The notes below the pieces were generated by a model. That model made no database searches and was not told where the DNA came from. It worked only from the letters and a program-made list of their open reading frames with translations. From NCBI GenBank assembly GCA_002498455.1, contig DAHO01000087.1:1-57945 (forward strand): a stretch of DNA of 57,945 nucleotides, given 5' to 3'. Positions 45,557 to 53,799 of the stretch are shown here, in pieces (position 1 is the stretch's first letter; every line of letters starts with the position of its first letter). A program made the translations under genes and the position numbers. Origin of the DNA: Euryarchaeota archaeon UBA602. GTDB lineage: Archaea > Thermoplasmatota > Poseidoniia > Poseidoniales > Thalassarchaeaceae.

Positions 45557-46762
45557 ATGAGTGGTGAATTAGAAGTTGATCGAAGAATCCCTGTAACTGT
45601 ATTGACTGGGTTCTTGGGATCTGGCAAAACAACGCTGTTGAATCACATCCTTACAAGCACAGAGCACAAGAAGAAATTTGCTGTTATCGAAAATGAATTT
45701 GGCGATGTCGGCATTGATGAGAATATTCTCGTTGAGAGTTCTGAGGAGAGTATTATTGAGGTCATGAACGGTTGTATTTGCTGTACGGTCAGAGGGGATC
45801 TCACTGAACTACTTGTTGACATGTATGATCGAATCAAAGATTTTGATGGTATATTGATTGAGACGACTGGGCTCGCTGATCCGGCTCCAGTTGCACAGAC
45901 ATTTTTCGTCGATGAGCGAGTGGTTGAGCGCTACAAATTAGATGGTATCATTACAGTCGTTGATGCGAAGCACATTATCCAACACGTCGAAGAAGAAAAA
46001 CCAGAAGATGTCGAGAATGAAGCGGTTGAACAATTGGCTTTTGCCGATCGTATCATGCTAAACAAAATCGATCTCGTGTCCGAAAAAGAACTCCGTGAGG
46101 TAGAGGTGGCAATCAAATCAATCAATCGCTTTGCACCGATTTACCACACCGAAAACAGCATTATTGACCCGAACAATTTGATCAATATTGGGTCATTCGA
46201 TTTGGATCGAACGTTGGAGATGGATCCTGAATTTCTTGATACCGATTCCGAACACGAACATGATCAAACAGTGACATCGACTAGTATGAAATTTGAAGGT
46301 GAACTAAACGTCAACAAATTGGAGCGATGGGTTGGAAAGCTCATGCGTACCAAGGGTGAAGATCTGTTCCGATACAAGGGTGTACTTGCCGTAAAGGGCA
46401 TGGATCAGAAATTCGTATTCCAAGGTGTCCACATGCTGTTTGGTGGAGACTTCAGCGATGAGATTGGACTTTGGAAAGAGGGAGAAAAGAGAGAATGTCG
46501 ATTCGTTTTCATCGGTCGAAATTTGGACCATGAAGCCCTACAGTCAGGTTTGATGGAATGTAAAGCTGAGGACCTTCGCTTCAATGTCGGAGATTTCGTC
46601 TATGCGAATATCACTGGCGGCTTTACCAAAGGTAAAATTCTGAAGTGCTGGGATGAAGGAAATCCGTATCGAGTCGAAATTCAAAATGAAGAGAAAACCA
46701 ATTTTTGGGTTCCAATTGATAACGATGAATTCATCCGACTACCCCCAACACAATTCCATTGA
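45557..46762 (+). CDS. CobW/ZNG-family metal chaperone GTPase
   Basis: A 401-residue G3E GTPase. The P-loop is GFLGSGKTT, the metal-binding motif between switch regions is GCICCTV (CxCC), and guanine specificity is set by LNKIDL. A CobW C-terminal domain follows (about residues 255-340), then an extra small beta domain (RFNVGDFVYANITGGFTKGKILKC) resembling a Tudor/SH3-like module. Family members deliver zinc or cobalt to client enzymes. A short His/Asp patch (EHEHDQ) sits before the C-terminal domain. Placement beside a NikR-like regulator and a Znu transporter points to zinc. Confidence 0.88.
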   Translation: MSGELEVDRRIPVTVLTGFLGSGKTTLLNHILTSTEHKKKFAVIENEFGDVGIDENILVESSEESIIEVMNGCICCTVRGDLTELLVDMYDRIKDFDGILIETTGLADPAPVAQTFFVDERVVERYKLDGIITVVDAKHIIQHVEEEKPEDVENEAVEQLAFADRIMLNKIDLVSEKELREVEVAIKSINRFAPIYHTENSIIDPNNLINIGSFDLDRTLEMDPEFLDTDSEHEHDQTVTSTSMKFEGELNVNKLERWVGKLMRTKGEDLFRYKGVLAVKGMDQKFVFQGVHMLFGGDFSDEIGLWKEGEKRECRFVFIGRNLDHEALQSGLMECKAEDLRFNVGDFVYANITGGFTKGKILKCWDEGNPYRVEIQNEEKTNFWVPIDNDEFIRLPPTQFH

Positions 46763-46803
46763 TTGAGATGATGTAATCAAGGAACAAGAATTGCGTGTAG
46801 TCC

Positions 46804-47232
46804 CTAACAACAATCTGTATCACGCATGGGCGCAGAAATGAAGCTCACTTTGTCCACGTTAGAGGTGTTCTGGAGTTGCTCAAAAACAGCTCGAACGTAT
46901 CTTGCTTCACCTTTGACATGGATCACATCAACAGATGAATGGCAAGAGTGTCCTAAACGACTACTGTGATGATAAGCAGCAACTTCAATTGAAGAAGTTC
47001 GACTGACCATCAATTTTTGTTCGGCGCCGTGCTGGTAATACACGACCAAATGCCCTTCTACTTCCAGGTTTTCGTCCATATTGAACAAATCTCCGCGTTG
47101 TTGAGACTCAGCAAAAAATAATGCAGCATCGCGGATGAAGCGGCTGCGGTTTGTGTATCCCGATTTTTCAATCAGGTTATCAAATTCTGCAGCGAATTCT
47201 TTGTCGGCACTGAAGGAGATGATTTTGCTCAT
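46804..47232 (-). CDS. NikR-like metal-responsive RHH regulator
   Basis: A 142-residue repressor-like protein. Residues 1-45 form a ribbon-helix-helix domain (IISFSADKEFAAEFDNLIEKSGYTNRSRFIRDAALFF), and residues ~58-135 look like the ACT-like metal-sensing domain of NikR, with the His/Cys cluster YHHSSRLGHSCHSSVDVIHV at the position of the NikR metal site. It is divergent from znuA with 88 nt between the start codons, so it probably controls the zinc locus rather than nickel genes; zinc specificity is inferred from the neighbours. Confidence 0.82.
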   Translation of the reverse strand: MSKIISFSADKEFAAEFDNLIEKSGYTNRSRFIRDAALFFAESQQRGDLFNMDENLEVEGHLVVYYQHGAEQKLMVSRTSSIEVAAYHHSSRLGHSCHSSVDVIHVKGEARYVRAVFEQLQNTSNVDKVSFISAPMRDTDCC

Positions 47233-47289
47233 GAATTCCCGAAATAATTGGCTCTAATAATAATATTCAAAAAAATGATTAATAGTCTT

Positions 47290-47321
47290 GATTAAATAGT
47301 TAATATTGGGCCCCATATACA
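47290..47321 (+). promoter_or_regulatory. Shared zinc-locus promoter motif before znuA
   Basis: GATTAAATA at 47290-47298 and GGCCCCATATACA at 47309-47321, the same 19-nt offset as before the CobW gene. The last base is the A of the znuA ATG, so the message may be leaderless. Two imperfect direct repeats of TGATTAAnTAGT lie in the same 88-nt divergent region. Confidence 0.5.
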
Positions 47322-50020
47322 TGAAGAGTAACTCGTATCGAGTGGTTTTGGTTAGCCTGCTGATGATTTTCTCAAGCCTCGCTGGATGTTTGGAAGGCGA
47401 TGAGGACAATGACAATCAAGTGAAATATGGAACGGTGATGGTTTCTACATATCACGTTGGAGAACTTGTGAATGCAATCGTTGGTAGCTCTGTGAATGTC
47501 GAAATGATGAGCGAGGACAACATCCCCGTGCATGACTACACACCGTCCGCTGAAGACAAAGTTCGACTACAAGGCGCGGATGTGTTCTTTTACCATGGCT
47601 TGGGTCTAGAGCCTTGGGTTGAAGAGACACTCGAATCCATGGGCGAAGCTGCACCAACTGCAATGAGTACGCATACCATGCCTGGAAATGAAGCAACACT
47701 CGACTATGAGGGGATGCTGATTTCAGAACTGTGTGAACTCCTCACCGAAGGTCCGTATGAAGCAACAACCCTTTCGATGGATGAAGAGGATGCTTCGGAG
47801 ATCCATGCTGAGTACGTAGCACACACACTTTCCTTCCCTGAGATGGATGATGACCATGGGGATGACGACCACGGTGATGACGACCACGGTGATGATGACC
47901 ATGGGGATGACGGCCATGATGATCATGGAGACCATGATGAGCACAACCATGCAGACCATGGACACGCAATTCCAGAAGAGACCATCGAAAATCCTGCAGG
48001 TTGCCCCGCTGATACTGTCATCTCAATCTTCCACATGGAAGAAGGGGAATATGTCTTGGAATTCGAAGAAGGGGACATTCACGAATTCAATATGTCTGTT
48101 CTGAAGATGAATGGTGGCCATGCTCACCACGACCACCATGGACACGGTGACCACGATGACCATGGTGATGACGACCACGGTGATGATGACCATGGTGATG
48201 ACGACCATGGTGATGACGACCACGGTGAACATGGTGATGACCATGATGACGATATGTCCGCGGAAGCGGCTCTGCAAATGTTTGATGCAGACAGTGATGG
48301 TTCTCTCTCATGGGATGAATTCTGGGCTGGATGGATGAGTAGTATGGATGATGACCATGATGATCATGGCGACCATGATGAACACTCTCATTCAGTGTCC
48401 GTACTGTATCCGGATAACACAACTGCAATGTTTGAGTTGGACCATGATATGTTGCCAGAAAACGCAACTGGATGGGACCTAACCAACATGACAATGACGA
48501 TGAACAATATCTCTCTGAATTACTCTGTACACGAAGTGTATGGTACCTCTGTGAATGGAATCAATGGAGTTGATTCTCCGGATGATTGGTCATGGTATTG
48601 GTCCTTGCAAATTTGGAATGAAACCAGTGAAGCATGGGAATCTAGCAGTGTTGGAATCGATTCAGTCATGTTGACGCATGATGACAACGATCACATTGCA
48701 TGGGCTGCATCAAATGCAGACATGTCCTTGCTAGAAGAGCCTGGACATGGAGACCATGACCCTCTTGAAGAAGCAATGGAAGAATACATGGCTAATATGT
48801 TGATGAATGCATTCAATACTTCTGATGCTGATGGAGACTCATTGTTGAGTATGACAGAACTTGAGAATTTCTTTGTGGCTATTGACGATATGGAAGAGGA
48901 ATTTGAGTCCGCTTCAACTGAAATCATGATTGCTGCATTTGATGCGGATGGGGATGGACAGTTATCCATGAGCGAGTTCATGAGTATGATGGGGACCATG
49001 GGTGAAGAAGATGGTGGCCACGATGAACACGATGATCACAGTGATGAAGAAATGATGGAAATGATGATGCAAATGATGTTCAACATGTCTGACATGAACA
49101 GCGATGGATTCCTTGACGCTTCAGAACTTGAAATGTTGATGGAAATGGGCGAGGATCACGCAGGACATGTGAAGATTCACATTGAAGCAGAAGGTGATTA
49201 CGGATTTGCTCTACCACACGATGTTGAATTCCACGTCATCATGGGAGAAGGTGGGCATGATGACCACGATGACCATGGTGACCACGATGATGACCATGAC
49301 GACCACGATGAAGATGACATGGTCTGTTACGACATGAGTACCCACACCGTAGATGCAACCCACACCACTGAGGCCGACTGTGAAGCAGCCGGCTTGATGT
49401 GGACCGCTGCAAACAGTGGACCCGGTGGCGATGATCATGATGACCACGGTGACGAGGATGACCACGATGACCACGCAGATGAGGAGACGTTGGATTACGA
49501 CCCCCACAGTTGGCTCGACCCGGTTGCATTCAAGGCACAAGTCGATGTTGTTCTTGCTAAGTTGATTGAGGTGTTCCCTGAAGGAGAGGCCACTTTCACA
49601 GAGAATGCTGAAGATTTCAAGGCAGAATTAGATGCGATTGATGATGCTTATGAAGCTGCATTTGGAGAAAATGGGACTTGCTCTGCAGAAAAGACTGTGG
49701 CTGCAAATCACAACGCTTACTCCTACATTGCAGTACGATATGACATCCAGTTCGTGACCGTACATGGCCTAGATCCAGAGGGTGATCCGTCGCCTGAGGA
49801 TATTGCCAATGTGGTGGCACATATCAACGAAGAGGGATTGACTGTCTTGTTTGTTGAAGAATATACTTCTGCATCATCAGTCGGTAGCATTGTACAAGAT
49901 ACGGGTGTAACCGTCCAATACCTGTATACTATGGAAATGGCACCAATTGACAGCAGCGATGACTACTTGTCATTGATGAACAAGAACCTCAACAACCTTG
50001 TCGCTGGTATGGGGTGCTAA
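47321..50020 (+). CDS. znuA: ZnuA-like zinc-binding lipoprotein with His-rich and EF-hand insertions
   Basis: About 899 residues, three times the size of a normal ZnuA. A lipobox (SSLAGC) follows the signal peptide. The N lobe (VSTYHVGELVNAIVG, VHDYTPSAED) and the C lobe from about residue 720 (YDPHSWLDP, NHNAYSYIAVRYDI, FVEEYTSAS) carry the usual ligands. Between them lie two blocks of DDHGD repeats (about residues 175-220 and 264-310), an EF-hand (DADSDGSLSWDEF), a DUF4430-like stretch (DWSWYWSLQIWNE), three more EF-hands (DADGDSLLSMTE, DADGDGQLSMSE, DMNSDGFLDASE), further His/Asp clusters and a Cys-containing segment. It should capture zinc for the ZnuCB transporter; the insertions may buffer Zn and Ca. 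Confidence 0.88.
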   Translation: MKSNSYRVVLVSLLMIFSSLAGCLEGDEDNDNQVKYGTVMVSTYHVGELVNAIVGSSVNVEMMSEDNIPVHDYTPSAEDKVRLQGADVFFYHGLGLEPWVEETLESMGEAAPTAMSTHTMPGNEATLDYEGMLISELCELLTEGPYEATTLSMDEEDASEIHAEYVAHTLSFPEMDDDHGDDDHGDDDHGDDDHGDDGHDDHGDHDEHNHADHGHAIPEETIENPAGCPADTVISIFHMEEGEYVLEFEEGDIHEFNMSVLKMNGGHAHHDHHGHGDHDDHGDDDHGDDDHGDDDHGDDDHGEHGDDHDDDMSAEAALQMFDADSDGSLSWDEFWAGWMSSMDDDHDDHGDHDEHSHSVSVLYPDNTTAMFELDHDMLPENATGWDLTNMTMTMNNISLNYSVHEVYGTSVNGINGVDSPDDWSWYWSLQIWNETSEAWESSSVGIDSVMLTHDDNDHIAWAASNADMSLLEEPGHGDHDPLEEAMEEYMANMLMNAFNTSDADGDSLLSMTELENFFVAIDDMEEEFESASTEIMIAAFDADGDGQLSMSEFMSMMGTMGEEDGGHDEHDDHSDEEMMEMMMQMMFNMSDMNSDGFLDASELEMLMEMGEDHAGHVKIHIEAEGDYGFALPHDVEFHVIMGEGGHDDHDDHGDHDDDHDDHDEDDMVCYDMSTHTVDATHTTEADCEAAGLMWTAANSGPGGDDHDDHGDEDDHDDHADEETLDYDPHSWLDPVAFKAQVDVVLAKLIEVFPEGEATFTENAEDFKAELDAIDDAYEAAFGENGTCSAEKTVAANHNAYSYIAVRYDIQFVTVHGLDPEGDPSPEDIANVVAHINEEGLTVLFVEEYTSASSVGSIVQDTGVTVQYLYTMEMAPIDSSDDYLSLMNKNLNNLVAGMGC

Positions 50021-50040
50021 TCGCCTAATCCGATCAAGTC

Positions 50041-50080
50041 GAATTGGCTGCATATGGGGCAACTTGTATGCAGCCAATTC
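50041..50080 (+). promoter_or_regulatory. 14-bp perfect inverted repeat over the znuC start
   Basis: GAATTGGCTGCATA (50041-50054) pairs with TATGCAGCCAATTC (50067-50080) around a 12-nt loop. The znuC ATG (50068-50070) is inside the 3' arm. It sits 21 nt after the znuA stop, so it could protect the znuA mRNA end, terminate a fraction of transcripts, or limit znuC translation. Confidence 0.75.
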
Positions 50081-50847
50081 ACCTTGTGGCTACCGGACAA
50101 AAAATCCTCAAAATTGAGGATTTATCCGTCTGTCGATCTGGAAAGACTGTCATCAAGGACATCAATCTAAACATCAGCAGGGGTGAATTTGTCGGTGTTG
50201 TCGGCCCGAATGGTAGTGGTAAATCGACATTGCTACTTGCAATCGTCGGAGCACTGAAATTAAATTCTGGTAGTATTCGAATCTATGGTCACCCCCCATC
50301 ATCTAGTCAACTGATGGGGCGAATTGGTTGGGTTTCACAAGCAGCATCCCATTTGCCAAAGCATGTACGAATTTCTGTTCGGGAATTGGTGAGTTTAGGT
50401 ACGCTAAGTGCAAAAACTGCATTTTGTCTGACTGACCAAGAACGTGTAAGTAAGGCCATTCAAATGGTGGGCTTAGAAGATGTACAAGATGTCGATGTCT
50501 CTCGACTTTCAGGGGGCCAGAGACAGCGAGCAGTGATTGCTAGGGCGTTGGCTTCTGAATCTGAGTTCATTCTACTCGATGAACCGTTGGTAGGAATCGA
50601 TCGTGATTCAAGAAATTCGTTGCTCAAGTTATTGGATAATCTCTGTCATGAAGAAAACAAAACAATTCTGATGGTGTCCCATGATTTGAGTGCAATACGG
50701 CAGACCGCTCACAGGATGATTTTCTTGGAGGAAACCATTCGCTTCGATGGGCCAACAGATCATTTCCCAAATTTGGACGTGCTTGCAGAATTGCGTGGAA
50801 TTAATCCTGCTAGTAGTTGTATTGAAGCAGATTCAATGGAGGAATAA
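50068..50847 (+). CDS. znuC: Zinc ABC transporter ATPase
   Basis: A 259-residue ABC ATPase powering metal uptake. Walker A is GPNGSGKST, the signature LSGGQRQR, Walker B FILLDEP, and the switch histidine is in MVSHDLS. The chosen ATG lies within the strong inverted repeat; a TTG at 50044 would also be inside it. The gene ends 2 nt before znuB with GGAGGA near its end serving znuB, so the two are coupled. Confidence 0.92.
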   Translation: MQPIHLVATGQKILKIEDLSVCRSGKTVIKDINLNISRGEFVGVVGPNGSGKSTLLLAIVGALKLNSGSIRIYGHPPSSSQLMGRIGWVSQAASHLPKHVRISVRELVSLGTLSAKTAFCLTDQERVSKAIQMVGLEDVQDVDVSRLSGGQRQRAVIARALASESEFILLDEPLVGIDRDSRNSLLKLLDNLCHEENKTILMVSHDLSAIRQTAHRMIFLEETIRFDGPTDHFPNLDVLAELRGINPASSCIEADSMEE

Positions 50848-50849
50848 TC

Positions 50850-51791
50850 ATGGGGCTAGGTGTCGTTCTGATGGAACTTCTCATCCCAGTTTTTGAGTTA
50901 TTTTTACCTATTATACCTGGAGATGTATTCCCTTATTTCTTTGGAGGAACTGTCAGGGGATATCCCGTACTATCGCTTCAACGTGCACTTATTGCGGCTA
51001 TAGCCATGGCCATTGTTGCAGGGTATCTCGGGAATTTCCTCTTATTGCAAAATTTAGCATTGATTGGTGATGGCTTAGCACATGTTTCTTTCGGTGCTGT
51101 CGCGATTGCTTGGGTCATTCTTGGTGCTTCAGAACAACCCTTGCCCTATACATTAGCCATCACCTCCATTTGCGCGATTCTAATTCATGAATTGCAATAT
51201 AGAGGAATCCTCACCGGTGATGCTTCAATTGCGATATTTATGACTGGAATGCTTGGATTAGGCCTTGTTATCTTACGGATTGGCAAGGTGCCTTTACTCG
51301 ATTTTGAGGATTATTTGTTTGGCGACATATACACAATCACGGAGTGGCAACTAGATTTCATTGTAACCGCCTTACTCATTTCAATGATCATTCTGGCTTC
51401 AATTCGTCCTGCACTCCTAGCGATGATCATTGATCCTGTCTCAGCCAGAGTCCAAGGCATACCAACTCGGGCAATCGGTCTCGTATTCAGCGTCATTAGT
51501 GCGGTTGTAATTGTCAGTATGGTGAAAATTATCGGTGCACTACTGGTTACCGCGCTACTGGTCACCCCTGCAGCCACGGCTCAGTTGATCAGTCGCAGTT
51601 TCAAATCGTGTTTATTATGGACGCATTTTTTCGGATTGATTTCCGTCTTAGTCGGTCTATTCCTTTCGGCGGAAATGGGTACGGGGGGCGGTTCAATGAT
51701 TGCTGTAGTCGCCGCTGCAATCTTTGCTATCATTGCAATCGGAAAAAGCTCGTTGAGCACTTATTCTAAATTGAAGCATGGGCAAAATTAG
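50850..51791 (+). CDS. znuB: Zinc ABC transporter permease
   Basis: A 313-residue ABC-3 family permease with about eight membrane helices. LLLQNLALIGDGLAHVSFGAVAIAW, the GDASIAIFMTGMLGLGLV stretch and LVTALLVTPAATAQLISRS are family hallmarks. With ZnuC and the ZnuA-like protein it makes a complete high-affinity zinc (possibly also manganese) importer. GGAGGAATAATC precedes the ATG. Confidence 0.92.
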   Translation: MGLGVVLMELLIPVFELFLPIIPGDVFPYFFGGTVRGYPVLSLQRALIAAIAMAIVAGYLGNFLLLQNLALIGDGLAHVSFGAVAIAWVILGASEQPLPYTLAITSICAILIHELQYRGILTGDASIAIFMTGMLGLGLVILRIGKVPLLDFEDYLFGDIYTITEWQLDFIVTALLISMIILASIRPALLAMIIDPVSARVQGIPTRAIGLVFSVISAVVIVSMVKIIGALLVTALLVTPAATAQLISRSFKSCLLWTHFFGLISVLVGLFLSAEMGTGGGSMIAVVAAAIFAIIAIGKSSLSTYSKLKHGQN

Positions 51792-51843
51792 TCTCGAGTT
51801 TTAACTCAAGGCCGAAATCACCGAACCTTGAAGATGAGTTGCG

Positions 51844-51860
51844 CACGGCCGTAGGCCGTG
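51844..51860 (+). promoter_or_regulatory. KTA-loop hairpin at the S15-like hydrolase start
   Basis: Perfect 7-bp stem CACGGCC-GTA-GGCCGTG. The last three bases of the 3' arm are the candidate GTG start at 51858, so either the hairpin overlaps the start or translation begins at the GTG at 51870. Confidence 0.55.
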
Positions 51861-53744
51861 GCAGACGAGGTGTTTGAGGCTGAACTCTTTGACGAGGACC
51901 TCAATGATGAGCGGCGAGAGCGCGTGCAGTTGAATGGGGCCATGGGTTCAACACTGGTCATCGTCGTCCTGTTTTTGGTGCTTGGAGCGACCATTGGGGT
52001 TCCTGAAGACATGATGGGAGTAAATGGAGGAGGGGCCACTCACTGGCTGCCACCGGTTGAAGATCGAACAACAAAAATTTACGATGACTCGGATGTATTC
52101 AGTCGTGTTTCTAAGGAGGGAATGTATGGTGTCTCTGAAGTCCAATCGGTCTTTGTGGCCGTTCCCGAAATCACCGTTGCCGATGGCGGAGCGGGAGCGA
52201 CTGGAGGTGCAGAGGTGCACCTTGGACTCTGGCTACCCAGCATTGAGGGTTGTGACTTCACGATCGATCCCGTACCCGAAGAATGCCGGGTACCTGTGAT
52301 TGCGGAAATCGGACCCTACTACGATGACGGTGATGTTGACGCCTTGACCCCAGCGGATCGTCTGGGTCGCTTCTTGATTGAAAATTTCGTCCCGCATGGA
52401 TATGGTGTTGCTCAAGTGAGCGTCTTTGGTACCGGTGAATCGAATCACTGCATGGACCTCATGGGACATGATGAACAAGCAGGAATCAAGGCTGCTGTTG
52501 ACTGGTTGGGCACTCAGCCTTGGTCGAATGGAAAAGTGGGTGCGATTGGAAAATCGTATGACGGTAGCACTCCTTGGAATGCTGCGGCAAGTGGTTCCAA
52601 GTATTTGTCAACCATCGTTCCGATGTCAGGTCTCATCGGCGTTCATGAATTGATGTGGCGCAATGGAAGCATGGAGGCACGTGGTGCCATCATGCACAAT
52701 GGAGTGTACGGTTCCTTTGGGCTAGATGGTGATTTGGAGGATGCCCAAAACGGCTGTGAGGGCTACATGGAAGGATACTATGCTGGTTTAGCAGCATATG
52801 CGACAGGCGATGATTTGTCATGGACCGGATCGGATTATTGGGAAGAGCGTTACTTCCTTGATCGTGCGATGGAGCTGTACGAGGGTTCGATATACATCAT
52901 CCATGGGATGCAAGACTGGAATGTTGATCCTCACATGGCCTTCCCTACTCACCAAATTGCAATCGACAATGGATTTGAGGTCAAGGGATTGTATGGACAA
53001 TGGATGCACGACTATCCCGATCGACCCGAAGGTCACGATGGAGGCATTGGTTTCCCTTGGTCTCTGCGTTGGGATTGGGCCGACGATTTGTTAGAATGGT
53101 TTGATTACTATCTGCGAGATATGGGTCCAAAGCCCAGGTTGATTGCTGAAATTCAAGACGACTTAGGAGGATGGAGAGTCGAGGATACCTATCCTCCATT
53201 GGATACCTACTGGAAACAAATGACTTTGGATGAATGTGAAGTCATCTCTGGTAGCAATACGGTGACATCGACGAGTGAAACTGTACTCGACTGTGGCACT
53301 GTAGAAGAAGACCTCCGAATAGTTGGTATGCCAACGATTCACTTGAGTGCCACCATCTCTCCACTCTGTATCCCAAGTCAAATCTCCTGCAGTGGGCACC
53401 TATTCGTCGATATGCAACGTGGTAGCGACGGTTCTCACCTCGGCCATGCCGTGATGGATTTGCGATTTGCAGATGGGGGGAAAGATGGCAAGATATTGTT
53501 CCCCGGAGAAACCGTTCTTGCGAAGATGGAATTCTTTGGAATGGACGTCGTACTCGAGGAGGGTGACAACCTGATTCTGGTAATCACTCAGACCGGGCGT
53601 GACTACGTGCCCAGCGCTGCGAGTACATTGCCAGTGACTGTATCCCTTGATGGAGAAAGTACACTTTCTCTTTCGACCGTGGATCGCACATGCAACGATT
53701 TGTTCTTGCCACCAATGCAAGATGCATATCCTCAGTGTGAATGA
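51858..53744 (+). CDS. CocE/NonD (S15-type) alpha/beta hydrolase, membrane anchored
   Basis: About 628 residues. An acidic cytoplasmic N terminus is followed by a membrane helix near residues 29-47 (GSTLVIVVLFLVLGATIGV), placing the rest outside. The alpha/beta-hydrolase domain shows the nucleophile in GKSYDGS, the acid in GMQDWNVDPH and the base in GQWMHDYP, the order seen in X-Pro dipeptidyl-peptidase/cocaine-esterase-like enzymes. The C-terminal ~170 residues form the jelly-roll domain of that family (LRIVGMPTIHLSATIS, HLGHAVMDLRF). Likely a surface peptidase or esterase; substrate unknown. It is separated from znuB by 66 nt with its own hairpin. Confidence 0.85.
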   Translation: MADEVFEAELFDEDLNDERRERVQLNGAMGSTLVIVVLFLVLGATIGVPEDMMGVNGGGATHWLPPVEDRTTKIYDDSDVFSRVSKEGMYGVSEVQSVFVAVPEITVADGGAGATGGAEVHLGLWLPSIEGCDFTIDPVPEECRVPVIAEIGPYYDDGDVDALTPADRLGRFLIENFVPHGYGVAQVSVFGTGESNHCMDLMGHDEQAGIKAAVDWLGTQPWSNGKVGAIGKSYDGSTPWNAAASGSKYLSTIVPMSGLIGVHELMWRNGSMEARGAIMHNGVYGSFGLDGDLEDAQNGCEGYMEGYYAGLAAYATGDDLSWTGSDYWEERYFLDRAMELYEGSIYIIHGMQDWNVDPHMAFPTHQIAIDNGFEVKGLYGQWMHDYPDRPEGHDGGIGFPWSLRWDWADDLLEWFDYYLRDMGPKPRLIAEIQDDLGGWRVEDTYPPLDTYWKQMTLDECEVISGSNTVTSTSETVLDCGTVEEDLRIVGMPTIHLSATISPLCIPSQISCSGHLFVDMQRGSDGSHLGHAVMDLRFADGGKDGKILFPGETVLAKMEFFGMDVVLEEGDNLILVITQTGRDYVPSAASTLPVTVSLDGESTLSLSTVDRTCNDLFLPPMQDAYPQCE

Positions 53745-53799
53745 TATTCTGGGGGTCTCCACCCGATGGGGGAGTCAAATGGATGAAGACCCGAGAATA

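Noticed and set aside
48087..48494. Long antisense frames opposite the DDHGD repeats of ZnuA
   Set aside because: They arise from the repetitive GAC/CAT codons and encode only His/Arg or Val/Ile repeats.
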